Source: Eoetvoesiella caeni
Lineage (GTDB): Bacteria; Pseudomonadota; Gammaproteobacteria; Burkholderiales; Burkholderiaceae_B
Length of the DNA: 64,000 nt
Assembly (NCBI RefSeq): GCF_003315175.1
Contig: NZ_QNRQ01000002.1
Location: forward strand, 186,001-250,000
Direction of reading: 5' to 3'
Shown: positions 8,876 to 16,426 of the stretch, one piece after another
Numbering within the stretch: the stretch's first letter is position 1
Layout of the letters: each line of letters starts with the position of its first letter
The notes under the pieces: generated by a model
Told to the model about the DNA's origin: nothing
The model's database searches: none
The model's input: only the letters and a program-made list of their open reading frames with translations
Program-made: the position numbers and the translations under genes

Positions 8876-9706
8876 AATCGACGCCAGCATTGCGCGGGCC
8901 TGTTCCAGTTCGGGAAGCAGGTTTTCGATCATGTTTTCCAGCGTGCGGCGCGATGTGGCGCTGACGATGCTTAGCGAGCCGCAAACCATGCCGCTGCCGT
9001 TTGTTATCGGCACGGCCAAAGAGCGGATGCCAAGCTCCAGTTCTTCGTTGCTTACGGCATAGCCGCGCTTGCGAACCTCGTCCAGCATGGCCGTCAAGAC
9101 GGGCAGCTCTACCCGCGTGTGCGGCGTCAGTGGACGGCGCGCCATCCGCTGCAAGCGCAACAAGGCTTCCTGCTCGGGCAGGCTCGAGAGCAGAACCCGG
9201 CCGGTGGCCGCGCAATAAGCGGGCAAGCGGGATCCCAGCCCCAGGCCATTGGAAAGGCTGCGCCGGGTCGCCGCGCGGGCGACGAAAACCACGTCGGTTC
9301 CGTCCAGCACGGCGAATGAGGTCGACTCGCGCGTTCTTTCGCTGATGGCCTCCAGCGTGGGCTGCACCACGCGGGCCAGGGATGTAGAGGTCAAATACGC
9401 ATGCCCCAGGCGCAGGACCCTGGGAGCCAGCTGGAACAGCTTGCCATCGTAATCGACATATCCCAGCCGCTGCAGCGTCAACAAAGAGCGCCGTGCCGAG
9501 GCCCGGGAATGGCCGGTTATGGCTGCCGCTTCGCTCAAGGTCATGGCCTTGTTCGCAATGCCAAAGGCTTCGATGATCAGCAAGCCTTTTTCCAGGCCCG
9601 CCACATATTCTTTTTCTTCTTTGGTCCGTCCGGGCACGGCGCTTGTGCCTGCGGGCGGCGCAGCGGTTGCGCTGGTGGCGCTGCTTCGTTCGTCTGTATT
9701 TGCCAT
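8870..9706 (-). CDS. IclR-family regulator, probable TphR
   Basis: A 278-residue IclR-type regulator. After a low-complexity N-terminal tail of about 30 residues comes a winged helix-turn-helix (KGLLIIEAFG, then LSEAAAITGHSRASARRSLLTL) and an effector-binding GAF-like domain. It resembles PcaR/PcaU/PobR-type regulators of aromatic catabolism. In known tph clusters an IclR protein, TphR, activates the genes in response to terephthalate. Here a binding-protein gene separates it from tphA2, so TphR is a good but unproven name. A TATAAT hexamer lies only about 7 bases before the ATG at 9706 with no clear ribosome site, so the message may be leaderless. The likely operator is the palindrome at 11134-11158. 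Confidence 0.85.
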   Translation of the reverse strand: MANTDERSSATSATAAPPAGTSAVPGRTKEEKEYVAGLEKGLLIIEAFGIANKAMTLSEAAAITGHSRASARRSLLTLQRLGYVDYDGKLFQLAPRVLRLGHAYLTSTSLARVVQPTLEAISERTRESTSFAVLDGTDVVFVARAATRRSLSNGLGLGSRLPAYCAATGRVLLSSLPEQEALLRLQRMARRPLTPHTRVELPVLTAMLDEVRKRGYAVSNEELELGIRSLAVPITNGSGMVCGSLSIVSATSRRTLENMIENLLPELEQARAMLASIL

Positions 9707-9792
9707 GAAGACATTATAAATAAGGCGCCCGACGAGAACGGCGGCGCGGGCGCCGCACCGCTACGTTCGGAACGCCGCGGCAGCATTGCCGG

Positions 9793-10965
9793 CTATTTGC
9801 CCGGGTCCTTTACGTTGTCGTAGTGCGCAATTTCCACGACTGAATTCTTGCCGTCGGCACGCTTGATCGAACCTATATAGATCGTCTGCACAATGTCGCG
9901 GGTTTCCGGGTCGATGCTGATGGGGCCGCGCGGGCTTTCCAGCTTCAGGCCTTTCAGGACAGCCATTGCCTTGTCACCGTCCAGTTTGCCATTCAGTTGT
10001 TTTGCCACGGCATAAATTGCCGCCATCCCGTCGTAGCCGGCTACGGAATATGGGGCGGGAAGCTCTTTGTCGTCGGCCACCTGCTCATAGGCTTTCAGGA
10101 ACCTTTGATTTTCGGGCGTATCCCGCCCTTCCAGATATTGGGTAGAGATGAACACATTCGTGGCCGATTCGCCCAACGCCTGCATGACTTCATTGGGCAA
10201 TTCGCTGACCAGCAGAACCTTGACGCCATCCCGCCCCAGCCCACGCTCTTGAAATGCTTTCATGAATGCGGTGATCTGGTCGCCTCCGGGGACAAAAACA
10301 AACACGGCGTCGGGCTTGGCATCCTGGATACGATGCACGAAAGGAGCCAGGTCGGGGCTATTCAAGGGAACCTGCACACTGCCGACGATCTTTCCGCCGT
10401 CGGCAACAAAAGTCTTTTCGAATCCCGCCTTGGCATCAAGGCCGGGCGCGTAGTCCGAGACAATGGAAAACACTTTCTTGAAGCCGTGCTCGGCGGCCCA
10501 GGTCCCCATGGGGGCGGCTATTTGCTGCAAGGTAAACGATACGCGGGCAATATACGGCGACTTCTCAGTAATGCTTGATGCGGCCGCATTCATGACGATC
10601 ATTGGCTTCTTGGCCTTGGTTGCCAAGGGCGCCGCCGCCATCGCTTCCGGCGTAAAGCCGAAGCCGGCCAAGAAGTCGACTTTGTCGCGAGTCAACAGCT
10701 CTTGGGCAAGGCGTTTGGAGATCTCGGGCACCGGGCCGGTTGTATCGCGCACGATGACTTCCACCTTCTTGCCCGCCACGGTGTCGCCGTGCACTTGCAT
10801 GTACGCCTCGATGCCGTTCTGGATACGGCGACCGTAGTCGGCCATGGTGCCGGAAAACGGTGCTATCACGCCAACCTTTATCGTGCCTTGCGCGTGCGCC
10901 ATCGTCCCGGCCGCTCCCACCGCGATAGCGGCGGCGGCAATTGCCATAGCTTTACCTAAATTCAT
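9793..10965 (-). CDS. Liv-type substrate-binding protein, tph-linked
   Basis: A 390-residue periplasmic binding protein of the same family as the two at the left end, sharing the KDPGK C terminus, but clearly more diverged from them than they are from each other. The Sec signal peptide covers about 25 residues (cleavage after AHA). The start at 10965 has AGGAG six bases upstream; an in-frame ATG at 10998 extends the ORF but lacks such a site. It is divergent from tphA2, sharing a 297-bp promoter region. In characterised Comamonas clusters the solute receptor next to tphA2 is TphC, from a different transporter class (tripartite tricarboxylate). This Liv-type protein may replace it as terephthalate receptor. 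No permease genes adjoin. Confidence 0.85.
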   Translation of the reverse strand: MNLGKAMAIAAAAIAVGAAGTMAHAQGTIKVGVIAPFSGTMADYGRRIQNGIEAYMQVHGDTVAGKKVEVIVRDTTGPVPEISKRLAQELLTRDKVDFLAGFGFTPEAMAAAPLATKAKKPMIVMNAAASSITEKSPYIARVSFTLQQIAAPMGTWAAEHGFKKVFSIVSDYAPGLDAKAGFEKTFVADGGKIVGSVQVPLNSPDLAPFVHRIQDAKPDAVFVFVPGGDQITAFMKAFQERGLGRDGVKVLLVSELPNEVMQALGESATNVFISTQYLEGRDTPENQRFLKAYEQVADDKELPAPYSVAGYDGMAAIYAVAKQLNGKLDGDKAMAVLKGLKLESPRGPISIDPETRDIVQTIYIGSIKRADGKNSVVEIAHYDNVKDPGK

Positions 10966-11262
10966 GCTTGTCTCCTGGTTTGCGGGAGCCCGCGCCATTG
11001 CGCCTGCAAGCCCCAGCCTATGCCTGTGGCGGCCGCATTATTGCGGGAAGCACCTGGGATGCAGTCTGCCCGCGCCATACACAAAGTTTAGGTAGCGCCC
11101 CTTTTCAGTGTCAACGGAATCGGACAATAAGTACGCAAAGCGAACAGTTCGCCTTGCGCACATAACGGCCGATTTTTTGACTTGGGGCCTTGCAGCTACC
11201 TAAAATTTATCCATGCCTTATGCCGCAATTCACACTTCAATCCGTTCAAGACAGGCGCAGAA
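10966..11262. other. Divergent regulatory region between binding protein and tphA2
   Basis: This 297-bp gene-free region separates two divergent genes. It contains the 25-bp near-perfect palindrome at 11134-11158. The plus-strand part after 11165 has short AT-rich stretches (GATTTTTTGAC and CTAAAATTTATC) suitable for the tphA2 promoter. No coding potential was seen in it. Confidence 0.6.
11134..11158. promoter_or_regulatory. 25-bp palindrome, candidate IclR operator for tph genes
   Basis: The arms CGCAAAGCGAAC and GTTCGCCTTGCG flank a central A and are inverted repeats with only one non-matching pair. It lies 105 bp before the tphA2 start and 168 bp before the divergent binding-protein start. 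IclR-family activators bind palindromic or repeated sites in such divergent regions. The symmetry is seen; assignment to the IclR protein at 8870-9706 is inferred. Confidence 0.6.
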
Positions 11263-12519
11263 ATGACAAGCGATACAGCACGCGACACCAGCGTAATGTC
11301 CGTCCCGAAATGGGAGGGCGATATTACGCAAATCCCGTATTGGGTTTATCAGGACGAAGATGTTCGAGCGCAGGAGCAGGAAAAGATCTACCAGGGCCCA
11401 ACCTGGAACTACCTTTGCCTGGAAGCCGAGATTCCCAACAGTGGCGACTTCCGCACGACGTTCGTCGGGAAAATGCCTGTGGTCGTCACCCGCAATGCAA
11501 GCGGCGGAATCCATGCGTTTGAAAACCGCTGCGCCCACCGCGGCGCGCTGATTGCGCTTGAAGACGGCGGCAACACGCCTAGCTTCACGTGTGTGTACCA
11601 CGCCTGGAACTACGACCTGGCCGGCACGCTGAAAGGTGTGGCTTTTCAAAGGGGCATCAAGGGCAAGGGCGGCATGCCCGATACTTTTTCCAAAGAAGCC
11701 CTGGGGCCGAAGAAGCTGCATATTGCAACATTCCACGGCTTGGTATTCGGCAGCCTGGATGACGATGTTCCCGCTATTGAAGATTATCTGGGCAAGGATA
11801 TTGCCGCGCGCATTGAACGCGTGCTTTGCAAGCCGGTGAAGGTCATTGGGCGGTTCAAGCAGATGCTGCCCAATAACTGGAAGCTGTATTTCGAAAACGT
11901 AAAAGACAGTTATCACGCAAGCCTGCTGCACGTGTTCTTTACCACCTTCCGTCTTAACCGGCTGTCGCAAAAAGGCGGCGTCATCGTCAGCGAAACCGGG
12001 GCGCACCACGTCAGCTACTCCATGGTCGACCCCAAAGAGGCCAAGAGCGCGGAGTACGACAGCGAAAAGCTGCGCACCGATAAAGGCGACTACCGCCTGG
12101 CCGACCCCAGCTTGCTGGACGGTGTGGATGAATTCGGCGACGGCATTACCTTGCAGATACTTTCGGTCTTTCCGGGATTCGTCCTGCAGCAAATCCAGAA
12201 CAGCCTGGCGTTGCGCCAAATACTGCCTAAGGGACAGGAAAGCACCGAGCTTAACTGGACTTATATCGGCTTTGAAGACGACACGCCGGAAATGGACACC
12301 ATGCGATTGAAGCAGGCCAATCTTATCGGCCCTTCCGGCTTCGTTTCCATGGAGGACGGCGCGGTGGGCAGTTTCGTACAACGGGGCATCCGCTGCGCCG
12401 GTTCGGAATACAGCGTCGTACAGATGGGCGGCAGCGGCATTGCCAGCGCCGACTACCGCGCAACCGAAACCTCGGTGCGCGGATTCTGGCACGCCTACCG
12501 CAGCCACATGGGGTTTTAA
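11263..12519 (+). CDS. tphA2: Terephthalate 1,2-dioxygenase oxygenase large subunit
   Basis: A 418-residue alpha subunit of a Rieske ring-hydroxylating dioxygenase that, with TphA3 and a reductase, converts terephthalate to the 1,2-dihydroxy-3,5-cyclohexadiene-1,4-dicarboxylate. The Rieske cluster ligands are Cys90, His92, Cys110 and His113. The mononuclear iron site lies in [13 protein letters not shown], with bridging Asp215 and His218/His223. Long stretches agree with my recollection of Comamonas TphA2, for example [15 protein letters not shown] and [18 protein letters not shown]. The start at 11263 fits that alignment; the ORF extends upstream to 11182 without homology. It is followed 1 bp later by tphA3. 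No tphA1 reductase gene is present in the window. Confidence 0.93.
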   Translation: MTSDTARDTSVMSVPKWEGDITQIPYWVYQDEDVRAQEQEKIYQGPTWNYLCLEAEIPNSGDFRTTFVGKMPVVVTRNASGGIHAFENRCAHRGALIALEDGGNTPSFTCVYHAWNYDLAGTLKGVAFQRGIKGKGGMPDTFSKEALGPKKLHIATFHGLVFGSLDDDVPAIEDYLGKDIAARIERVLCKPVKVIGRFKQMLPNNWKLYFENVKDSYHASLLHVFFTTFRLNRLSQKGGVIVSETGAHHVSYSMVDPKEAKSAEYDSEKLRTDKGDYRLADPSLLDGVDEFGDGITLQILSVFPGFVLQQIQNSLALRQILPKGQESTELNWTYIGFEDDTPEMDTMRLKQANLIGPSGFVSMEDGAVGSFVQRGIRCAGSEYSVVQMGGSGIASADYRATETSVRGFWHAYRSHMGF

Positions 12520-12520
12520 T

Positions 12521-12991
12521 ATGACGACAAGCATCTACGAACGGCTGAACAAACTGAATGCGGCGTATGCCTCCTGCATCGATGAGGACAAGCTGGAATC
12601 GTGGCCGGCGTTCTTTACCGATCATTGCCTGTACAAGATCACCACCGCCGAGAACTACGAAAGCAATCTGCCCGCCGGAATAATCTACGCCGACAGCAAG
12701 GGCATGCTGGCCGACCGGGTCAGCGCGCTGCGCGAAGCCAACGTATATGAACGCCAGCGCTATCGCCATATTATCGGCACGCCCCTGATTACCTCGAACA
12801 CCCCGGAGGCCACGCGGGCCGAAACCCCGTTTCTGGTTACGCGGATCATGCGCGGCGGAAAAATGGACCTGTTTGCTACCGGCAAGTACGTTGACCAGAT
12901 TGTTGCGCACAACGAAGAACAGAAACTGGAGAAGCGCATAGTGGTGTGCGACAGCATCAGCTTCGACACGCTGCTGGCTATCCCGCTCTAG
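12521..12991 (+). CDS. tphA3: Terephthalate 1,2-dioxygenase oxygenase small subunit
   Basis: A 156-residue beta subunit of the aromatic-ring dioxygenase (SnoaL-like cone fold, non-catalytic, structural). Matches to known TphA3 include RISALREANVYER-like and RYRHIIGTP segments and the C-terminal VCDSISFDTLLAIPL. The ATG at 12521 lies one base after the tphA2 stop, showing translational coupling; the longer ORF from 12440 overlaps tphA2 in another frame. It ends 3 bp before tphB. Acts with TphA2 as an (alpha-beta)n oxygenase in the cytoplasm. Confidence 0.92.
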   Translation: MTTSIYERLNKLNAAYASCIDEDKLESWPAFFTDHCLYKITTAENYESNLPAGIIYADSKGMLADRVSALREANVYERQRYRHIIGTPLITSNTPEATRAETPFLVTRIMRGGKMDLFATGKYVDQIVAHNEEQKLEKRIVVCDSISFDTLLAIPL

Positions 12992-12994
12992 CCG

Positions 12995-13972
12995 ATGAAT
13001 ATGGCCAGCCAAAGCAGAATTGCCGTTGCCATTGGCGACCCAAACGGCATAGGACCGGAGATAGCCGTCAAGGCCGCGGCCCGTTTCGCCGGCACAGACT
13101 TGCGGCCCGTGCTGGTCGGCGATGCGTACATCATCGAACATTACGCCCGGCGCCATGCAACGGGCCTGCCGCTTGCCCCATTGGGGCGAGAAAAACCCGC
13201 CGGACTGGTCTACGTGGATGTCAACGCGCTTGATGAAACGGATTTCCATCCTGGACAACTGCTGCCGGCAACCGGCCGGGCCACCGTGGCGTACGCAAGC
13301 CGCGCGGTACGCCTGTCGCTGGATGGGCAGGTTGATGCCGTCGTCGGGTGCCCGCACTCGGAAACCGCCATCAATGCCGCCGGCATTGAGTTTTCGGGAT
13401 ACCCCGGCCTTATCGCCCAGCTTACCAATACGCCTCGGGACGAAGTCTTCCTGATGCTAGTAGCGGCGGGTCTGCATATTGCGCACGTAACGCTGCATGA
13501 AAGCGTGCGGGACGCACTGCAGCGCCTTACGCCCGAACTGGTCGTCAACGCCGCATTGGCGGCCGTCAAAGCCGAACAGCGCCTGGGTAACGAACGCCCC
13601 GCCCTGGCCGTTTTTGGGATCAATCCGCATGCGGGGGAAGACGGCCTGTTCGGCGACGATGATGCCCGCATTACCGAACCCGCAGTGGCGCAATTGCGCA
13701 AACTGGGGTTGAACGTCGATGGACCGACGGGGGCCGACCTTTTGCTAGGGCAGCGCAAGCACGATGTCTACCTTGCCATGTTTCACGACCAGGGCCACAT
13801 CCCCATTAAACTGCTTAGTCCGTTACGGTCCAGCGCCCTGACCATCGGGACACCCATATTGTTTTCCAGCGTTGGCCATGGTTGCGCTGCCGATATTGCC
13901 GGCCAAGGCGTGGCCGACCCCATCTCGGTAATAGAGACGCTTGCCCTGTTGCACAACGCCAAGAAGAGCTAA
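12995..13972 (+). CDS. tphB: Terephthalate dihydrodiol dehydrogenase, PdxA family
   Basis: A 325-residue PdxA-fold dehydrogenase. TphB oxidatively decarboxylates the terephthalate cis-dihydrodiol to protocatechuate with NAD+. Metal-binding histidines of the family are visible in HVTLHES, GINPHAGEDG and FHDQGHIPIK. Segments such as YPGLIAQL, EVFLMLVAAGL and GADLLLGQRKHD follow known TphB closely, distinguishing it from pyridoxine-pathway PdxA. The position directly after tphA2A3 confirms the role. The start is 12995 (or the second in-frame ATG at 13001). Its last four bases overlap the stop of the convergent gene 13969-15123. The protocatechuate product needs ring-cleavage genes not found here. 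Confidence 0.92.
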   Translation: MNMASQSRIAVAIGDPNGIGPEIAVKAAARFAGTDLRPVLVGDAYIIEHYARRHATGLPLAPLGREKPAGLVYVDVNALDETDFHPGQLLPATGRATVAYASRAVRLSLDGQVDAVVGCPHSETAINAAGIEFSGYPGLIAQLTNTPRDEVFLMLVAAGLHIAHVTLHESVRDALQRLTPELVVNAALAAVKAEQRLGNERPALAVFGINPHAGEDGLFGDDDARITEPAVAQLRKLGLNVDGPTGADLLLGQRKHDVYLAMFHDQGHIPIKLLSPLRSSALTIGTPILFSSVGHGCAADIAGQGVADPISVIETLALLHNAKKS

Positions 13973-15123
13973 GCCGCGCCGCCGTCCGGCAGGAAAATCT
14001 CAGAGGTGCCGGGCCGCACCCAGCGCACATGTTCGCGAGTGGTGTCGATGCAGCCGCCGTTTACGTACACGCCGCCGGGTTCGCGCAGCCGCAGCATCTG
14101 TTCCAGGATGCGGCTGACTTGCTGCGGGTCGGCAAGGGACTGGCGCACGCGATCGTCGACGATGTTGTCGTCGACCTGCAGCTTGCCGTTTTTACCCATA
14201 TAGGTGGCATGGCGCCAATGGTATAGCTCGACGCATTTGGTCGTAAGGGTGAAAGGTTCGTCGCGCTTCCAGAAGTTGGTGAACAGGCCGCCGCCCAAGT
14301 ACATTACCCACGAGCCCTCGTACCCTTCGGCATTGGACGAGGCTTCGTCGGGGTTGCGGAACCACAGGCGGTCTCCGGGTACGTAATAGCGCAAGGGCAG
14401 CGGCTCGTTCATGGAGCCGTATTCTTTCAGGAACACGTCGTGGAACTGGCCCGACATGATGGCCCGGGTTTCCCATTGGCGCTGCAACTGGCCCAGCAAT
14501 TTAGGGTTGGAACGCGCGAGCTCTTGCGCAAGCCCCAGCAAAATGACGTATTCGGTGGCCCTGTAGCAGGAAAACGAATACAGCTTGCCGCTGCGGTCGG
14601 GCTGGGTGGCGGCTTCGAGCGCGGCAATAAGCGGTTTGCCGGGCAGCAGCGTAAAGCCGGTTGCCTCGGCATATTGCCAGTATTCGGTGGGCCGCTCGGC
14701 CTCTTCGGTGTCGAAGGCCAGCGCCGTTTTACGCGCGTTAAGCACAATATTGCGCCGTACCCGGACGGCGGATTCAAGTTCGTCGACGTTGGGGTAGGCA
14801 AATGCCACCGGTCCAAGCAGCATGGAAAGGAGAATTTCGCGGTCGAGATCGTCGGGCTTGCCAAGGGTATCGAGCCCAAGCTTATGGGCCAATTGCGTGG
14901 TGTCGCACTGGGGAGTCCAGTCGTGGGCAAAGGCTTCGCTTAAACGAAAGCGTATCAGTTGCCCGCCGGGCCCGCCATGCCTTGTTGTAACCACGTAGGG
15001 GTCCAGCCCCAATCCTTGCAAGTAATTCAGCCCGCTTTCTTGCACAGCGCTCAGCCGAGAGGTCTTGCCGGGAATTTCGATCCCGCCCACGCCAAGCTGA
15101 ATTGGGTGAATTGCTTCCGTCAT
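13969..15123 (-). CDS. Uncharacterised protein, faint transglutaminase (TGL)-like motif
   Basis: A 384-residue protein that I do not recognise with certainty. There is no signal peptide or membrane segment. The centre has FSCYRATEYVILLG, a Cys followed by a helix, then about 85 residues later YYVPGDRLWFRNPDE and a glycine-rich SWVMYLGGGLF. The order Cys, then PGD-x-x-W/Y-F-x-N-P, then a small-residue loop, recalls Bacillus Tgl-type protein-glutamine gamma-glutamyltransferases, which use a Cys-His-Asp mechanism. The resemblance is weak and no function is claimed. It is convergent with tphB and overlaps it by 4 bp. It might be co-selected with the tph module or simply be a neighbour. The start at 15123 has no strong ribosome site. 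Confidence 0.6.
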   Translation of the reverse strand: MTEAIHPIQLGVGGIEIPGKTSRLSAVQESGLNYLQGLGLDPYVVTTRHGGPGGQLIRFRLSEAFAHDWTPQCDTTQLAHKLGLDTLGKPDDLDREILLSMLLGPVAFAYPNVDELESAVRVRRNIVLNARKTALAFDTEEAERPTEYWQYAEATGFTLLPGKPLIAALEAATQPDRSGKLYSFSCYRATEYVILLGLAQELARSNPKLLGQLQRQWETRAIMSGQFHDVFLKEYGSMNEPLPLRYYVPGDRLWFRNPDEASSNAEGYEGSWVMYLGGGLFTNFWKRDEPFTLTTKCVELYHWRHATYMGKNGKLQVDDNIVDDRVRQSLADPQQVSRILEQMLRLREPGGVYVNGGCIDTTREHVRWVRPGTSEIFLPDGGAA

Positions 15124-15237
15124 AATGAATTACTCGTGAAAAGAATGGCGACGGGAAAAAAGAGAGAACTGCCTTCCCGATAAATCACAGCATACCGGGA
15201 TTTTCCTTACAGAATAATTATGGAATGCCCGAAGGGT

Positions 15238-15397
15238 GCCCCCACGCTTCACCGCTACGCGGCTCGCTGTCCGCATCGCGGCTTGCAAGCCGCTCCGATT
15301 CGACAGGCACAGGGCAGTCCGCAGGGACTGCCCTATGTCCGGTCTCATCCCCCGAGGGGGCGCTTTTTGCCTTGGGGCGGCCCGGCGGCAAAAAAAG
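15238..15397. repeat. 160-bp tandem intergenic repeat, copy 1
   Basis: First of two head-to-tail copies, period exactly 160 bp. Inside are a 16-bp palindrome GCGGCTTGCAAGCCGC, a hairpin AGGGCAGTCC/GGACTGCCCT with a 4-base loop, a CCCCCGAGGGGG hairpin, and a TTTTTGCC...GGCAAAAA inverted repeat with a GC-rich loop. The only difference noted from copy 2 is A at 15335 versus G at 15495, apart from the junction. The hairpin content suggests a RNA-level element or bidirectional terminator. Confidence 0.9.
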
Positions 15398-15554
15398 GCC
15401 CCCACGCTTCACCGCTACGCGGCTCGCTGTCCGCATCGCGGCTTGCAAGCCGCTCCGATTCGACAGGCACAGGGCAGTCCGCAGGGACTGCCCTGTGTCC
15501 GGTCTCATCCCCCGAGGGGGCGCTTTTTGCCTTGGGGCGGCCCGGCGGCAAAAA
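15398..15554. repeat. 160-bp tandem intergenic repeat, copy 2
   Basis: Second copy of the repeat, truncated by a few bases at its right end (ends in GGCAAAAA before TACCCCC). It keeps all the inverted repeats of copy 1. The near identity implies a recent duplication or strong homogenisation. Confidence 0.9.
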
Positions 15555-15583
15555 TACCCCCTGCTTCACAACGAGGGGATGCC

Positions 15584-16165
15584 TTAGCGTAAACCGTCGT
15601 TGCCGACCACGTCTTTTTCAGCCAGGCCGCCTACGCGGGCATGAATGCGTCCGCCTGTCGCCATGGCCAGGCCGAACACGATTTCATTGCGCCGGGGGCC
15701 GTCCCAGATGGTCATTTCGGCCGCGCCGAAGTGGCTGCGAACGTAGGCCGCATGCAAGTGCGAAAGCGGAATGATAAGCCGCGTGCCCAGCGTTCCGATG
15801 CTCTTGGCCGAAGGCACTATCGCCTTGGGCTCGCCCAGCAGTTCGCGCATGGCCCAACCGCCGGCCTCGTGCCATACGGCGCCATGTTCGAGTTCACCGT
15901 CTTCGCCAACCAGCGCCGCCTTGCCGTAGGCCTGCACGGCCTGGGCACCGCCCAGCGCCGCCACCGCGCGTGTGGCAAGCTCCATTCCCAACGCGCGCAG
16001 TTCGGCCATGAAGGGCAGCAAGTCTGGCTCGTACCGCCCCGCAAACGGATTCTTGACAACGGCGCTGGACACCGCCACGCGCAACGGCTTGTCCAGCCGC
16101 GGGCCGCCCTCGTGCCAACTTTCTTCTAGATCGAGCTTGTATTTGCGTACTTCGACGAGCGACAT
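15584..16165 (-). CDS. DUF1185 / amino-acid-synthesis family protein
   Basis: A 193-residue protein of the AA_synth (DUF1185) family, small cytoplasmic proteins of unproven function that often sit in amide or aromatic catabolic clusters. Typical features are the N-terminal RKYKLDLEESWHEGG, a central GKAALVGEDGELEHGAV and the C-terminal GGRIHARVGGL. The start at 16165 has AGGAG five bases upstream and removes a 33-residue upstream extension that lacks a site. It is divergent from the FAH gene at 16427 and its 3' end abuts the tandem repeat. Its reaction is not known. Confidence 0.82.
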   Translation of the reverse strand: MSLVEVRKYKLDLEESWHEGGPRLDKPLRVAVSSAVVKNPFAGRYEPDLLPFMAELRALGMELATRAVAALGGAQAVQAYGKAALVGEDGELEHGAVWHEAGGWAMRELLGEPKAIVPSAKSIGTLGTRLIIPLSHLHAAYVRSHFGAAEMTIWDGPRRNEIVFGLAMATGGRIHARVGGLAEKDVVGNDGLR

Positions 16166-16343
16166 GGTATCTCCTGAATGTGTCAGCCGGCGGCCCATGG
16201 CTTGCGCGCGGGAGCCGCCGGAATTTATACGGTATTGGCCTGGACTTGAACCACTGTGGTGCAAGCCATGCTTGAATCGAAAAAGATCGCGAACAAAACA
16301 GTATACAAATTATTGCTCACAACCTTTCATGCAAATAAATTTA

Positions 16344-16357
16344 TTTTATGCATAAAA
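16344..16357. promoter_or_regulatory. TTTTATGCATAAAA palindrome, candidate GntR operator 1
   Basis: A perfect 14-bp palindrome 70-83 bp upstream of the FAH start at 16427. A TATACT -10-like hexamer follows at 16363-16368, so a bound repressor would block the promoter. A second half site TTTCATGCA starts at 16325. Almost the same 14-mer occurs at 26759 and 27646 upstream of two other promoters of the same gene block. Confidence 0.6.
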
Positions 16358-16426
16358 AGAATTATACTCGTAGCACTCGCATGAGAAAACCAGCGCTTCC
16401 GCATCCGCCTCTATTTGGAAAAAACC

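Larger units (their letters stand above)
15124..15583. other. Gene-free region dominated by a tandem repeat
   Basis: A 460-bp stretch without a convincing gene. Apart from about 110 bp next to the gene start at 15123, it consists of two copies of a 160-bp repeat unit full of inverted repeats. ORFs predicted here on both strands repeat the same peptide twice and are artefacts of the repeat. Confidence 0.75.

Noticed and set aside
12995-13972. Pyridoxine biosynthesis gene pdxA
   Set aside because: Same fold, but sequence segments and position after tphA2A3 fit TphB better.
15238-15554. Tandem repeat as a CRISPR array
   Set aside because: Only two 160-bp units without spacers, and no cas genes in the window.
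15220-15774. Several overlapping open frames encoding a repeated peptide
   Set aside because: They result from the 160-bp tandem repeat being a non-multiple of three with no stops in GC-rich DNA; no ribosome site or homology.
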